DNA of 64,000 nucleotides from Veronia pacifica (lineage in GTDB: Bacteria > Pseudomonadota > Gammaproteobacteria > Enterobacterales > Vibrionaceae): the NCBI RefSeq assembly GCF_001707825.1, contig NZ_LYBM01000011.1, positions 53,047-117,046 of the forward strand. The letters run 5' to 3'. A model generated the notes under the pieces. That model was given only the letters and a program-made list of their open reading frames with translations. It did not search any database and had not been told where the DNA came from. Every line of letters starts with the position of its first letter. Position 1 is the stretch's first letter. Shown here piece after piece: positions 50,683 through 60,492 of this stretch. The position numbers and the translations under genes are program-made.

Positions 50683-53600
50683 ATGAAAAAAATACTGATT
50701 CCGAGCTTGTTAAGCTCGTTGGCGCTGGTGGGCTGTGGTGAAGAAACACCTGAAACGACGGCTGAAAACACGGCTCCTGTGTTCAAGACGGATGAGCTGT
50801 CTCTCGCCGTTAGCTATCGTAAAGGTTCCACCATAGATGTGGCAGCAACAGATAAAGAAGGTGATACGTTAACGTACTCCATAGTAACCAAACCAAGATT
50901 TGGTCAGGCATCCATTGATTCGCAGTCTGGTGTGTTGACCTACCTGCCATCTGATGGCGCTGAAAAAGATGCGGTGGAAATATCAGTCACTGACGGAAAG
51001 TCCACGAGTTATCTGTCAGTGGAGCTTACCTTAACAAACGCAGAACCGCAGTTTGATGTCAGCACAATCAAATACCAGACGCACTATAAAAAAGAGCAAG
51101 AAATCGCTTTGGCTGTGAGCGACCCTGACAATGACCCATTAACCATCGAGATCACTTCACAGCCAGAATCTGGAACCGCTGAAATTACTGAAGATAATCG
51201 GCTGATTTATACACCGGAAGCCCCTGTCGGCGAACAAAAGATCGATCTTACCGTGTCCGACGGTGTCAACAGCAACACACTGTCAATTTATATCGATACT
51301 TATAATCGTTCACCAGTGATCTCTGTTCCTTTTAGTCGTCTGGATACCTCGTACAAGCGGAACGTTACTGTTCCCTTGTCTATGTCTGACCCTGATGGCG
51401 ATGAACTGACGGTGTCAGTTGCCGAACAGCCTAAAAATGGTTATGCAGAAATAAAAGCCGGGCAGCTAATTTACACACCAGACGGTGAGGCGACAGGAGA
51501 GCAGATCATTAGACTGGAAGTGTCTGACGGCTTTGCCAGCAATGTTACTGATATTATCCTCAACCTTGTTAACTCCTCGCCGGAGGTCTCAGTGACTCCG
51601 CAGCTGACCGTAGACACTGATGGAACGGCAACGGGACGAGTGTTGGCGACAGATGCCGACGGTGATAGCTTGTCTTATCGACTGTTATCCAGCTCGGACG
51701 ATGGAAATCTGATCATCGACGAGAACACCGGTGACTTTACTTATCGGCCGACAGCGTTCTCGGTAGGTAAACAGCGATTTGTTATTGGTGTCTCAGACGG
51801 TAAGGTTACAACGCAGACTGAAGTTGTCATTTCGGTAACCACAGAGACATTGACGCTTGAAAGTAGTAGCTACAGCAGTGACTCACAGAGGGTCGAAGGC
51901 CAATTGCTGTTCACCGGGCCATCTGGTGTCGTATTCACGACCGAGGTCAACAATGACAAAGACATTGAGTCACTCGCTATCGACGACAACGGTCGTTTTA
52001 CTCTCGTTGCCAAGCCCTATGCTGAGCCCATCGATATGGTTGTTACCGCATCGTTCGGTAATGAATCAGTAACGGCAGTTATGAAGGTACTGACCCAACA
52101 AAAAAATCAGGCCAGTGACGATTCTGATCCGCTGTATTTTCAGCAATGGCATTTACACAATACCGGACAAACGGGTTTCTCACATTCCAGTGGTACCAAA
52201 GGGTTTGATATCAATATTGGACAGCTTCACAAGCAGGGACTGACAGGAAATGGTGTAGAAGTGGCTGTTGTGGATACGGGTTTAGAACTTGCTCACGAAG
52301 ATCTTCGGAACAATGTGGTGCCAGGTGCGTCTTATGATTTCGTCAACAAAGACACAGATCCGAGTCCGGAATATAAAGACGATGAAGATGGTGGCGACCA
52401 TGGCACCTCAGTGGCAGGTTTAATTGCGGCGGAAGGCTTTAATCAGCTGGGTGGCCGTGGTGTCGCGCCAGAAGCCGGACTGACTGGATTTAACTACCTT
52501 GAACATCAAACGCTTGAAGCATGGAAATCTACCCATGGTGGCGATAAAACCCGCTCTGCCAGAGTGATCAACCAGAGCTATGGCTATGGTATTCCTATCG
52601 TGCTACCCACTAACGCTTTTGATTTCAAAGTAGAAGAAGCCATCATGGAGGAGCATTATCGCAACAGTGATAATCCCGCATTGATGATTAAGTCTGCCGG
52701 AAATGGGTTTAACGGTGTGTCACGAGGCTGGTGGACTTATGAGAGGGTTAATGCGAGTCCGGAAGAAGCCAGATTGCCGCACCAACTGTCAAACTCAGAT
52801 CCCAGTAATGCCAGTTTCTATAACACCTTGGTATCAGCGTTAAGTGCCGATGCTAATGCACCACGCTCCAGTTATTCAACCACAGGCTCTTCGGTTATGT
52901 TTTCTGCGCCGGGTGGTGAATATGGCTGGAGTAGCCCAGCGATGGTGACTACCGATGTGAGTGGTTGTGAGAAGGGCTATTCAAAAGAGAGAGAAGCAGA
53001 CTGGGGACGCTATTTCACTGGTGGACTGGATGACCGCTTTCAGGAACTCACACAGTGCAGCTATACCTCGGAATTTAACGGCACCTCATCGGCGGCACCT
53101 GTCGCCTCCGGTGTTGCAGCTTTGGTGATGGAAGCCAATCCTGCGATGTCGTGGCGGGATGTGCGTTATGTGATGGCGAAAACAGCGACCAAGATTGATG
53201 TGAACTTCCAGCCAGTTAAGCTGAATCAGGCGGGTGATACCTTTGTGGCTGACCCGGGCTGGATAACGAATGCAGCGGGTAATCACTTTCACAATTGGTA
53301 TGGCTTCGGCATGGTGAACGCCACAAAGGCGGTTCAAATGGCCGCCCGTGATTATGCATTGTTGCCACCGTTGCAGCAAACGACGTTTATCCCCGCGAGC
53401 GATCAGTCTAAGACCACAATACCCGAAAACTTTCAGGGTATTACCAAGACATTTGAGGTTCCCCAAAACTGGACGGTCGAAGGGGTACAGGTCAAGGTGG
53501 ACATTGAACATAGCAGGATGAATGACCTATCGATTGAGCTGATTTCGCCCAGTGGTACCCGCTCTATTGTCGCGACTGCGCGAAACATGCATATGATGAC

Positions 53601-53838
53601 ACCCGATGAAGTGTTCATTGAGCCGGGTCCACTGTTGTTCCTGAGTCAGGCGTTTCTGGATGAGAAAGCAGGCGGCACATGGCAACTTCGTGTCATAGAC
53701 ACTAATAGCCAGATGATGCACTACAAAAAGACCTTTTTTGGTATCGGTGATCCTATTGAGCTGCCTAACAATCAGACATTAGGCAAGCTTAACAAGGCTG
53801 AGCTGCGAATATACGGACATGAGGAGACGCAATCATGA
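50683..53838 (+). CDS. Lipoprotein subtilase (S8, kexin-like) with cadherin-like repeats and P-domain
   Basis: MKKILIPSLLSSLALVGCGE gives a lipobox (LVGC). Residues about 28-470 hold four or five cadherin-like/bacterial Ig repeats (DPDGDELTVSV, TPDGEATGEQIIRLEVSDG units). The protease domain has VAVVDTG (D531), GDHGTS (H573), KSAGNG for the oxyanion Asn, and FNGTSSAAP (S802). A proprotein-convertase P-domain follows at about 910-1040 (DLSIELISPSGTRS, GTWQLRVID). It is anchored at the cell surface and is probably activated by processing. The downstream small gene overlaps by four bases. Confidence 0.88.
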   Translation: MKKILIPSLLSSLALVGCGEETPETTAENTAPVFKTDELSLAVSYRKGSTIDVAATDKEGDTLTYSIVTKPRFGQASIDSQSGVLTYLPSDGAEKDAVEISVTDGKSTSYLSVELTLTNAEPQFDVSTIKYQTHYKKEQEIALAVSDPDNDPLTIEITSQPESGTAEITEDNRLIYTPEAPVGEQKIDLTVSDGVNSNTLSIYIDTYNRSPVISVPFSRLDTSYKRNVTVPLSMSDPDGDELTVSVAEQPKNGYAEIKAGQLIYTPDGEATGEQIIRLEVSDGFASNVTDIILNLVNSSPEVSVTPQLTVDTDGTATGRVLATDADGDSLSYRLLSSSDDGNLIIDENTGDFTYRPTAFSVGKQRFVIGVSDGKVTTQTEVVISVTTETLTLESSSYSSDSQRVEGQLLFTGPSGVVFTTEVNNDKDIESLAIDDNGRFTLVAKPYAEPIDMVVTASFGNESVTAVMKVLTQQKNQASDDSDPLYFQQWHLHNTGQTGFSHSSGTKGFDINIGQLHKQGLTGNGVEVAVVDTGLELAHEDLRNNVVPGASYDFVNKDTDPSPEYKDDEDGGDHGTSVAGLIAAEGFNQLGGRGVAPEAGLTGFNYLEHQTLEAWKSTHGGDKTRSARVINQSYGYGIPIVLPTNAFDFKVEEAIMEEHYRNSDNPALMIKSAGNGFNGVSRGWWTYERVNASPEEARLPHQLSNSDPSNASFYNTLVSALSADANAPRSSYSTTGSSVMFSAPGGEYGWSSPAMVTTDVSGCEKGYSKEREADWGRYFTGGLDDRFQELTQCSYTSEFNGTSSAAPVASGVAALVMEANPAMSWRDVRYVMAKTATKIDVNFQPVKLNQAGDTFVADPGWITNAAGNHFHNWYGFGMVNATKAVQMAARDYALLPPLQQTTFIPASDQSKTTIPENFQGITKTFEVPQNWTVEGVQVKVDIEHSRMNDLSIELISPSGTRSIVATARNMHMMTPDEVFIEPGPLLFLSQAFLDEKAGGTWQLRVIDTNSQMMHYKKTFFGIGDPIELPNNQTLGKLNKAELRIYGHEETQS

Positions 53839-54266
53839 AAGCATGGACAAAAGGTTTACTCATGACGCTGGCACTGGGTTTAACGACAGGTGCAGTTGCA
53901 GCAGAAAAAGCGACGCTGAAGAGTGGGGGCATGCAATACGAAATCCTCGATTCAGATAACGGCAATCAAGGCCGACTTTATTCCTCCAATCAGACTGCGG
54001 GTCTTTACGCTGGGCGGCAAGTGGCAAATAAAGCCTTAGATATTAAGGGGCAAGTTACTGGCTCTTTGATCATTGAGTCTACAGAGAAACAGCAGCTTTC
54101 TTTTGAGGATCCTGCGATGACAAAGGTGCGGATAGGCGGTGGCTTTTGGGTGCTGAAATTCGTTCCCGGTACAGAGTTAACTGAAAAACTGGCATGGGTG
54201 AAGCAGCAAAAGGGTGTGCTAAGTGCCGATATTGAGGTGCGGAATAACCTAAAACAACCACGTTGA
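53835..54266 (+). CDS. Periplasmic protein paired with the subtilase (ORF2-like chaperone)
   Basis: A 143-residue protein starting at ATGA inside the protease stop, with signal peptide MKAWTKGLLMTLALGLTTGAVAA (two pieces of hydrophobic core). The mature 120 residues end in FWVLKFVPGTELTEKLAWVK then VLSADIEVRNNL, like an I9/propeptide strand-helix unit. The kexin-like Aeromonas serine protease ASP has a co-transcribed ORF2 that helps it fold. This gene has the same position and size, so a dedicated chaperone or inhibitor role is inferred. Confidence 0.6.
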   Translation: MKAWTKGLLMTLALGLTTGAVAAEKATLKSGGMQYEILDSDNGNQGRLYSSNQTAGLYAGRQVANKALDIKGQVTGSLIIESTEKQQLSFEDPAMTKVRIGGGFWVLKFVPGTELTEKLAWVKQQKGVLSADIEVRNNLKQPR

Positions 54267-54280
54267 GTCTTTCCCAGAAT

Positions 54281-54312
54281 AGGGCAGTGTCAGAAGACCT
54301 GCCCTTTATTTT
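54281..54312 (+). terminator. Terminator of the subtilase operon
   Basis: AGGGCAG...CTGCCCT with an 11-base loop followed by TTATTTTTT, 14 bases after the small partner gene's stop. Confidence 0.85.
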
Positions 54313-54706
54313 TTAGCCAAATCTATATTTCCCCTGTAGCGTAAAATAGATAAATGCATGGCAATATGGTCTTAATTGATATTTTTGTCGTATTTATGAG
54401 CGAAAGCCATTAATCATATCGATATTAAATGTTAATTAATATTTTCTATACATCGGAAATTTAATTGTATGTTGAAATTGTTGTTAATATTATAATATGA
54501 GAGCTTGAATGACAGATGAATAAAATAAAAGCAGTTTAGTCCTTTGACGTTTCGATTTAAGATGTAAAGTGCGTCGTATTGTGGCTATGAAAAATTCTGA
54601 TGGGATAGGAGAATAACGACTGATGCCATATATTTTTTATCAATTACTATAAACATAAAACGAACTAACAAACATATCCATCGTATGTATAGGCTAATGT
54701 TCAGTC

Positions 54707-54769
54707 ATGCTCAATGCTCAATGCTCAATGCTCAATGCTCAATGCTCAATGCTCAATGCTCAATGTTCA
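54707..54769 (+). repeat. Heptanucleotide tandem repeat (ATGCTCA)n
   Basis: Eight perfect copies of ATGCTCA followed by one variant ATGTTCA. A 7-base unit shifts reading frame when copy number changes. The repeats read MLNAQCS in one frame and could open a 67-codon reading to 54910, without a ribosome site. It lies in the otherwise gene-free AT-rich stretch 54313-55123, 355 bases upstream of the 1239-residue protein gene. Confidence 0.9.
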
Positions 54770-55123
54770 AGGAGCTGGAGACGGGTTTGTATGCACAGTT
54801 TGACAGAGAGCATAGGGAATTGCGGTCTCTATGAAACACAGTTCTCACTTGGGTCAGATTATTTTAACTACAGACTGGCAGAATTTTTTCTCTATCATCT
54901 CAATGAATAAAAATAATTAAATAATATTTTATTGCTTTAACTTTGAACATTATGATTTTTATTCCCTCAAAATTAATTGAATAATCAATCAGAAATTATA
55001 TTTATTATTCTTAATTAAAACATCGTACAATAAATTGTAATAAATATTTAATATTTAGTTGATAAAAAGATTTCGCTCAATACTGGGCGACTTATATATT
55101 TTTCAATCTTTCATGGAATAAGA

Positions 55124-58100
55124 ATGAACTTGAAAAGAAAATCTTTTTATCCATTGCTACTTTTAGCATCCCATTCAGCGTATTCGTCATCCCACTTTGA
55201 TGAATTTAACTATGACCAAGGCGAATATGTTGAAAAGAACTACCAAAAGACATCAAATCAATTTTCTGGTCTAAACATCAAGCGGGCTCAGGATTTCAGA
55301 GGTGGAGAAGGTTTCCTCTACGCCGTGATGGAGCCGTATGGCGAGATCGGTTTGATGACCTACGACGGCCATATCACACTGGATAGGCCTCCTTCAGAGC
55401 TTGATAAAAATGAGCTGATTGTATTGCAGTGCGGCTCGAAAGAGACCTTTGTTCCTCGGCCCAATGTGATCAATTACGAGGAACACTATGGTAATACAGG
55501 TTACGACGAGCCAGATGGACCTTGTCGGATAGCCCGTAATCAGGAATTTAAATGGTTCAATGGCTCGACGCTTGGGCACCCTATCTGGTACTCAAAAGAC
55601 CTCAAGGGTGATGTGCAGTGCTACTCGCTCGACGGTAATGAGTGCGTATGGAAGCCAAAATATGGTGCATTTAAAGAGATCAGCGATAACGAGACGCTAC
55701 GATCGTTAGAGTACAACGCCGAAGCACTTGCCAATGTGTTGGCAAATTATGATCAAGTTACATTGAAAACAGCGGATGGTTCATATACCGGAAACATCTC
55801 GCTGCCAGAGAGCGTGCCTCAGGGGAAACGTGTTGTATTGGATGTTTCATCTACGTACGCCGTTGATGTTCACGCCACCTTCAGGCCGACTCGAACCGTT
55901 CATACCAATGAGCTTGTCAGCTGGGTGTACATGGGTACCAGCTGGTTTGAGGAGGGAACCAATATTAACGACAACCCGGGGATCACGCAGTTTGCAAACC
56001 CGGTGAGCTGCAAAATACCGTCGGGAGCCCGCTTTGGTTTATCTGGTTATAGCATCAGAGACAGCTGGTGCAGGGATCTGCTGGCGCCGAGTAACACGCT
56101 CGCCAAGCGCAACCTTCAGGGCTTCATTGATGCAAAAGAACAGCACATGGACAGGCTCTTTACCCAAATGCTGCGACATGGTGTGCTGAAAGTCGATTCT
56201 GACAATCATTACCCTGACCGTATTAATCGGCTCACCTACCATGCACACACTATAAAAGTAGAGCGAGACTGGACTTTTGCATTCAGTTGGACGAATCCTG
56301 TCACCGCTGTTATGTGCGGTGTTTTGACGAAAAACTATAACGATCTGGTTGCGGAGAAAACAGCGTTAAAGAAAGAGCGGGAAGCGAAAATTGCTGGCGT
56401 AAAAGATAAGGTTGCGCGTGGCAGGGAGATTGATTTCCATAAACTTCACACTGAATGGGCGCAAAGTGATCAAACCCATTTTGCAGCCTTGTTGAAGGAA
56501 GAGAGCAAAACACTCGACGAACTAAAACAACTCAAAGAGAGTTATGACAAGGATGCGGAACAGGCGCACAAGGAATACTTGGCGGCAGTGAAGAAATTCA
56601 TGGAGGATACCGATCCGAAAAACATTCTGTTGCAGTCAATGGAAGACCTCCCGCTTATTGGTAAAGAAATCAAACACATTGTTGATTTCTCGAATAATCC
56701 GTCAGAGAAAAATCTTTTCCGCATGCTATTGGGCGTCGTAGGCCCAGTCGGTGAAGCTGTTGAGGGTGTGATGGAGTTGGCTACCGGCGAGACATCATTC
56801 AAACCCGGTATGCAAAAGTTTCTGACCGATGTTCTCCGCGATATTGACGAAGACGAGTCGTTCAATGCCGCACTGGAAGACATTGTGTCAGATCTTATTA
56901 ATGATCTGGGTGATGAGGCTATCGAAAGTATCAGACAGATGGGCATGTGGCGAGATAATCCCGGTGAGAAAAATATCACCAAGGTTAACTATAAAAACAT
57001 TGTCGATATGAGGGAAGAAATACGGCCCGCCGAGTATGACTTTTGGACCGGCCAGCGTGAAGAAGAGATCAATGCTCAAACGAACCTGTCACCAAAGGAC
57101 AAAGATTCAGCTAAGTTCCTTGGTGACTCCCTGAAATTTGACAATGACTCAGCCGTTGACATTGAGCTTGCCAGCGGTGGCAGCGAATTCGACAGCAAGT
57201 TGTCAGCCATTTTCACCCACGCCTTTGGCAAAGGCTATGCGGATATTGTTAAGTTCAGTAAGGACTACAAGCACTACACCCAGTCCCAGGTGAATGAGGA
57301 GTTGTACAAGTTCCTCGCTGATCCTGAGTACTATGAAAAGCGTCTACCGCATTTTGTTGACACCAGCATGATTGGTCGTCGCCCTGCAGGTTTTGTGTAT
57401 ACCAATGAGCATGGATTCATTGCCATAAACAAAGATCTGCTCACTCTGGACAGTGAGGACTTCCCCAAATTCTATTTTGAAGAGTTGGGGCATGAGCTTA
57501 ACTACTGGCGCTGTAAAACCTTTGGCGTTGAAGCGAGTCGCTGTGAATCTGAAGGTGATGCTGGCGCACGATTCCGTGACGCGATAATGCTTGATGAATC
57601 TGCTCATGAAAGTGATCTTGCGACCTTGCTCGCTGCGTTGCCTACCCACACTGAGGTCGATATTGAAACCATACAGTTCGAGGATGGCACTGTTGCAGCT
57701 GTCGAGGGCTGGCCAGATTACGACTTTATGAATGATCATATTCAGGGCGGCGGAAAATGGTCTTGGTTGATGCGTCTGGGCCTCGATATTCCAAATGAGG
57801 AGTTCAAGCAACTCAGTGACGAGTTTGATTTGGAAGTGGTTATTACCGCGCCCTCGCCAAAAGAAAAAGGCAATCCATGGAATAAAAAGGACCGTTATTG
57901 CGAAACTGACGAGGATACGGACTGCAATGTGCCAACCATGTGGGTATCGGTTGCCTTCCGTGATTCGATCAAAGTATCAGTCAACAAAATGCCACAATTG
58001 GTAGGCAATGATGTTGCAAAAAGCAGTATTTTGGATGTTTCACCACGGCTGGTTCGAAAGCATAGCGGTAAAATTCCTTTTCAGCGTCCATCAATGAACA

Positions 58101-58843
58101 GCAATAAATGGAAGCACGTTGATGACTTCAACATTTACGCTAAAAAATTCACTATCGGTGCCGAAGCAAAACTCGATTTCTGGAAAATTCTCAATCACTT
58201 TGTGCCCAAATCAAAACCGGCCAATCCTGGCCACAAACCAGAATTCGCTTTCAAAGGTACACCTATTTCTGGCAGCTGGCTGGTAGAAATTGCAACCAAG
58301 GATAAACATGACTTTGAAGGTTGGCTCGGAGGCGATATCGCGTCAGCAGTGACAGGCTGTGCAGGTGGTTTCGTTGTTGGATTGTTGGCAGAGCAAGAAG
58401 ATCCAGTGTCAATGTGTCACGCCTTCTCTGATGTGGCGGAGGCTGCTGAAACTGCTTTCCAAACACTCGATAACAAACCCACTATTGTTCTTGAGGCGGA
58501 CAGTAACATTTCTTTACCATCTATGGAGTATAAGTACGCGACATCAGGTAGAGGTATCAAAGATTCTGCGGTGTCGAAGTTCAGACCAAGCCGGGTTGGA
58601 TACCTACCTGAGACCAGCACGGCAGTAGAATCGGTAGAAGAAGGGGGCATTCCACAATTCACTATCGAAGAGAGCGAGCAGGTCAGCAGTATTTCGACAA
58701 AAATGAGAAAAGCGGGTTCTAAACTGACTGGAAGTACTATACAGCCCTTGGCCGTGTTTAGAATGCGGATAGGTTGGGATCACGGTTCAGTGCTTGTCAG
58801 TCCGGGAGAGTATGATCTCCAAGATGTCATTATTGAAGATTAA
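55124..58843 (+). CDS. Large exported protein with EELGH motif
   Basis: A 1239-residue protein with a short signal peptide (SFYPLLLLASHSAYSSS). Residues 1-300 contain many Cys pairs and aromatic beta-type sequence. About 400-470 is a charged coiled coil (VAEKTALKKEREAKIAGV, DELKQLKESYDKDAEQA). A helical hydrophobic part lies at about 500-600, and GFIAINKDLLTLDSEDFPK is followed by EELGHELNYWRC (E786, E787, H790). EELGH after a buried strand is known from other exported bacterial proteins and resembles a modified zincin site, with GDAGARFRD...DESAH possibly supplying more ligands. Function is unknown: toxin or secreted peptidase are possible. Confidence 0.65.
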   Translation: MNLKRKSFYPLLLLASHSAYSSSHFDEFNYDQGEYVEKNYQKTSNQFSGLNIKRAQDFRGGEGFLYAVMEPYGEIGLMTYDGHITLDRPPSELDKNELIVLQCGSKETFVPRPNVINYEEHYGNTGYDEPDGPCRIARNQEFKWFNGSTLGHPIWYSKDLKGDVQCYSLDGNECVWKPKYGAFKEISDNETLRSLEYNAEALANVLANYDQVTLKTADGSYTGNISLPESVPQGKRVVLDVSSTYAVDVHATFRPTRTVHTNELVSWVYMGTSWFEEGTNINDNPGITQFANPVSCKIPSGARFGLSGYSIRDSWCRDLLAPSNTLAKRNLQGFIDAKEQHMDRLFTQMLRHGVLKVDSDNHYPDRINRLTYHAHTIKVERDWTFAFSWTNPVTAVMCGVLTKNYNDLVAEKTALKKEREAKIAGVKDKVARGREIDFHKLHTEWAQSDQTHFAALLKEESKTLDELKQLKESYDKDAEQAHKEYLAAVKKFMEDTDPKNILLQSMEDLPLIGKEIKHIVDFSNNPSEKNLFRMLLGVVGPVGEAVEGVMELATGETSFKPGMQKFLTDVLRDIDEDESFNAALEDIVSDLINDLGDEAIESIRQMGMWRDNPGEKNITKVNYKNIVDMREEIRPAEYDFWTGQREEEINAQTNLSPKDKDSAKFLGDSLKFDNDSAVDIELASGGSEFDSKLSAIFTHAFGKGYADIVKFSKDYKHYTQSQVNEELYKFLADPEYYEKRLPHFVDTSMIGRRPAGFVYTNEHGFIAINKDLLTLDSEDFPKFYFEELGHELNYWRCKTFGVEASRCESEGDAGARFRDAIMLDESAHESDLATLLAALPTHTEVDIETIQFEDGTVAAVEGWPDYDFMNDHIQGGGKWSWLMRLGLDIPNEEFKQLSDEFDLEVVITAPSPKEKGNPWNKKDRYCETDEDTDCNVPTMWVSVAFRDSIKVSVNKMPQLVGNDVAKSSILDVSPRLVRKHSGKIPFQRPSMNSNKWKHVDDFNIYAKKFTIGAEAKLDFWKILNHFVPKSKPANPGHKPEFAFKGTPISGSWLVEIATKDKHDFEGWLGGDIASAVTGCAGGFVVGLLAEQEDPVSMCHAFSDVAEAAETAFQTLDNKPTIVLEADSNISLPSMEYKYATSGRGIKDSAVSKFRPSRVGYLPETSTAVESVEEGGIPQFTIEESEQVSSISTKMRKAGSKLTGSTIQPLAVFRMRIGWDHGSVLVSPGEYDLQDVIIED

Positions 58844-58862
58844 TACCTGACCGCGTAATCGG

Positions 58863-58899
58863 ACGCCTTCACGTTAACGACGACGTGTGGGCGTTTTTT
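58863..58899 (+). terminator. Terminator of the large exported protein gene
   Basis: ACGCCTTCACGT...ACGTGTGGGCGT pairs over about ten of twelve positions, followed by TTTTTT. It begins 20 bases after the stop. Confidence 0.75.
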
Positions 58900-59240
58900 A
58901 TGCGTCTTCTCTTTCTCCGTATTCATGCTTATCGACCCATGCTATTAACACTTAGAAATATAAAACCTCCCAAATATCTTATTTATTTCAATAATTTAAA
59001 ATTATCAGCAGTCCCGGTACCAAAGTTTCTTAATACTTACTAACAATGAAACACTGCACAAATAGCAGCTGACTTTGTTACAGTGTTCGCGATTTCAAGT
59101 GGTCAGCTCGTTAGTCACCCAGTGTCTGAGAAGCTGATGGAGGGCATCAATATTTGGTGTATTTGAAGTCGTATTTACCTGAGCATGTTTACATTGCTGG
59201 GTATACACCTAACGGGGCAAGCCCCTAGTTACCGATTATC

Positions 59241-59891
59241 ATGGAAATAAGAAAAATTATGAAAATGTTTGTACTCTCAACCGTCATCCTTACTTCGCTC
59301 ACTGCTCACTCAGCCTTTGCTAGTCAAAACATTAATGACCATTATAATTTTATCTCTGGAGGCGCACAGTTCAGCACGTTCAATGAATCGCTGCCTAATA
59401 AAGCATCGAATGATGAAGATGCACGTAGCAAAAATATTGTCGGTGTTTATCTTCGTGCTAGCTCGGGTTTAACAAATAATCTTTTCACTGAAGCACGTGT
59501 TGATTTTTCCAAAAAGAATAAGCTCAAAGTAACGGATGGGCTTATCGGTGCTGGTTACGTTGTTCCACTGGACGAGGATGCATCTGTATATGGATTGATG
59601 GGTTATTCCATCGATAGCTTCGAGTTTCCAACACAGAAGAAAAACCACAAGGGTCTGACTGGAGAGCTGGGGGTTAAATATCAAGCCACTAGCAACTGGA
59701 CATTTGAACCAGCCATCCGCTACGCAGATTATGAGAGAAGTATGTATGAAATACGTGTGAATAATACGTTTAATGTGTCTGACGATATCAGTGTAGAAGC
59801 GAATATTATTCAAGATCGGATTAAAGGTACAGATTCAACAGACACCATTGAACAAACTAAATTCCTTCTGGGTGCACGCTATAATTTCTAA
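59241..59891 (+). CDS. Outer-membrane beta-barrel protein
   Basis: The 216-residue protein has a signal peptide ending TAHSAFA-SQ. The mature 190 residues alternate in strands (FISGGAQFSTF, IVGVYLRASSGL, LFTEARVDFS, LIGAGYVVPL, WTFEPAIRYADYE) and end in ARYNF, the BAM signal. It is probably an eight-stranded OmpA/OmpX-like barrel. The start could be 59241 or 59259, neither with a strong ribosome site. A GGGG-CAAG-CCCC hairpin (59214-59225) precedes it and could affect translation. The gap 58900-59213 shows nothing else. Confidence 0.75.
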   Translation: MEIRKIMKMFVLSTVILTSLTAHSAFASQNINDHYNFISGGAQFSTFNESLPNKASNDEDARSKNIVGVYLRASSGLTNNLFTEARVDFSKKNKLKVTDGLIGAGYVVPLDEDASVYGLMGYSIDSFEFPTQKKNHKGLTGELGVKYQATSNWTFEPAIRYADYERSMYEIRVNNTFNVSDDISVEANIIQDRIKGTDSTDTIEQTKFLLGARYNF

Positions 59892-59905
59892 CGTGAACAA
59901 TAAAT

Positions 59906-59930
59906 AAAAAGCCGCTTCATGCGGCTTTTT
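59906..59930 (+). terminator. Terminator of the outer-membrane protein gene
   Basis: AAAAAGCCGC-TTCAT-GCGGCTTTTT, a perfect bidirectional intrinsic terminator 15 bases after the stop. It may also serve the convergent Nudix gene. Confidence 0.9.
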
Positions 59931-59973
59931 CCAAATCAAAAAAAGCGCATTGCGCTGCCTTCACCTCCACACT

Positions 59974-60465
59974 TTATGGAGATATACACCAAGTTTGCTC
60001 TTTATTGAGCCTTTTCTGATGGATAAATGCGAAGCCGTCTTCAATCATCAACATAGTGTGGTGCATTCTCAGTTTCTTTTCTTTACATAAAGCGATGACC
60101 TCTTCACGGCTAAAAAAGCGGGCACAATCGATTTCATCACTAAACGAGGGTAATACGGCTTGATCGGTAGGATAGGTGGAGAACCATACATGTCTGAGTA
60201 CCAGTTCCCCATCGTCGAAGCGACCGACATACGTATTGAGGTAATGGTTTAAGGTCAACGTTAAACCTGTTTCCTCTTTCACTTCACGTTCAGCAGTGTT
60301 AACTGGAAACTCATCTTTTTCAACGCTGCCAGATGGAATGTGCCATAGCCCCTTTTTTGAGCCCAACATCTCTTTGACTAATAACACCTCATTCTGCTCG
60401 TTAAAGATAACAGCTCCTGCCGCTTGTGCGGTGATCTCTATATGGTGGTTTAAATCATATTGCAT
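59974..60465 (-). CDS. Nudix hydrolase
   Basis: The 163-residue protein carries the Nudix box GSVEKDEFPVNTAE then REVKEETGL (G46 to L68: G-x5-E-x7-REV-x-EE-x-G-L), with QAAGAVIFNEQNEVLLV before it. It would cleave a nucleoside diphosphate linked to X, with Mg. The substrate cannot be told. Followed on the same strand by nothing. Two GNAT genes lie upstream in the same direction. Confidence 0.88.
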   Translation of the reverse strand: MQYDLNHHIEITAQAAGAVIFNEQNEVLLVKEMLGSKKGLWHIPSGSVEKDEFPVNTAEREVKEETGLTLTLNHYLNTYVGRFDDGELVLRHVWFSTYPTDQAVLPSFSDEIDCARFFSREEVIALCKEKKLRMHHTMLMIEDGFAFIHQKRLNKEQTWCISP

Positions 60466-60492
60466 CGATATCGATCTCTATCAGCAAAAGGG

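Noticed and set aside
54707..54910. 67-codon reading through the heptamer repeat as a gene
   Set aside because: No ribosome site, and its sequence is mostly repeat; retained only as part of the phase-variation idea.
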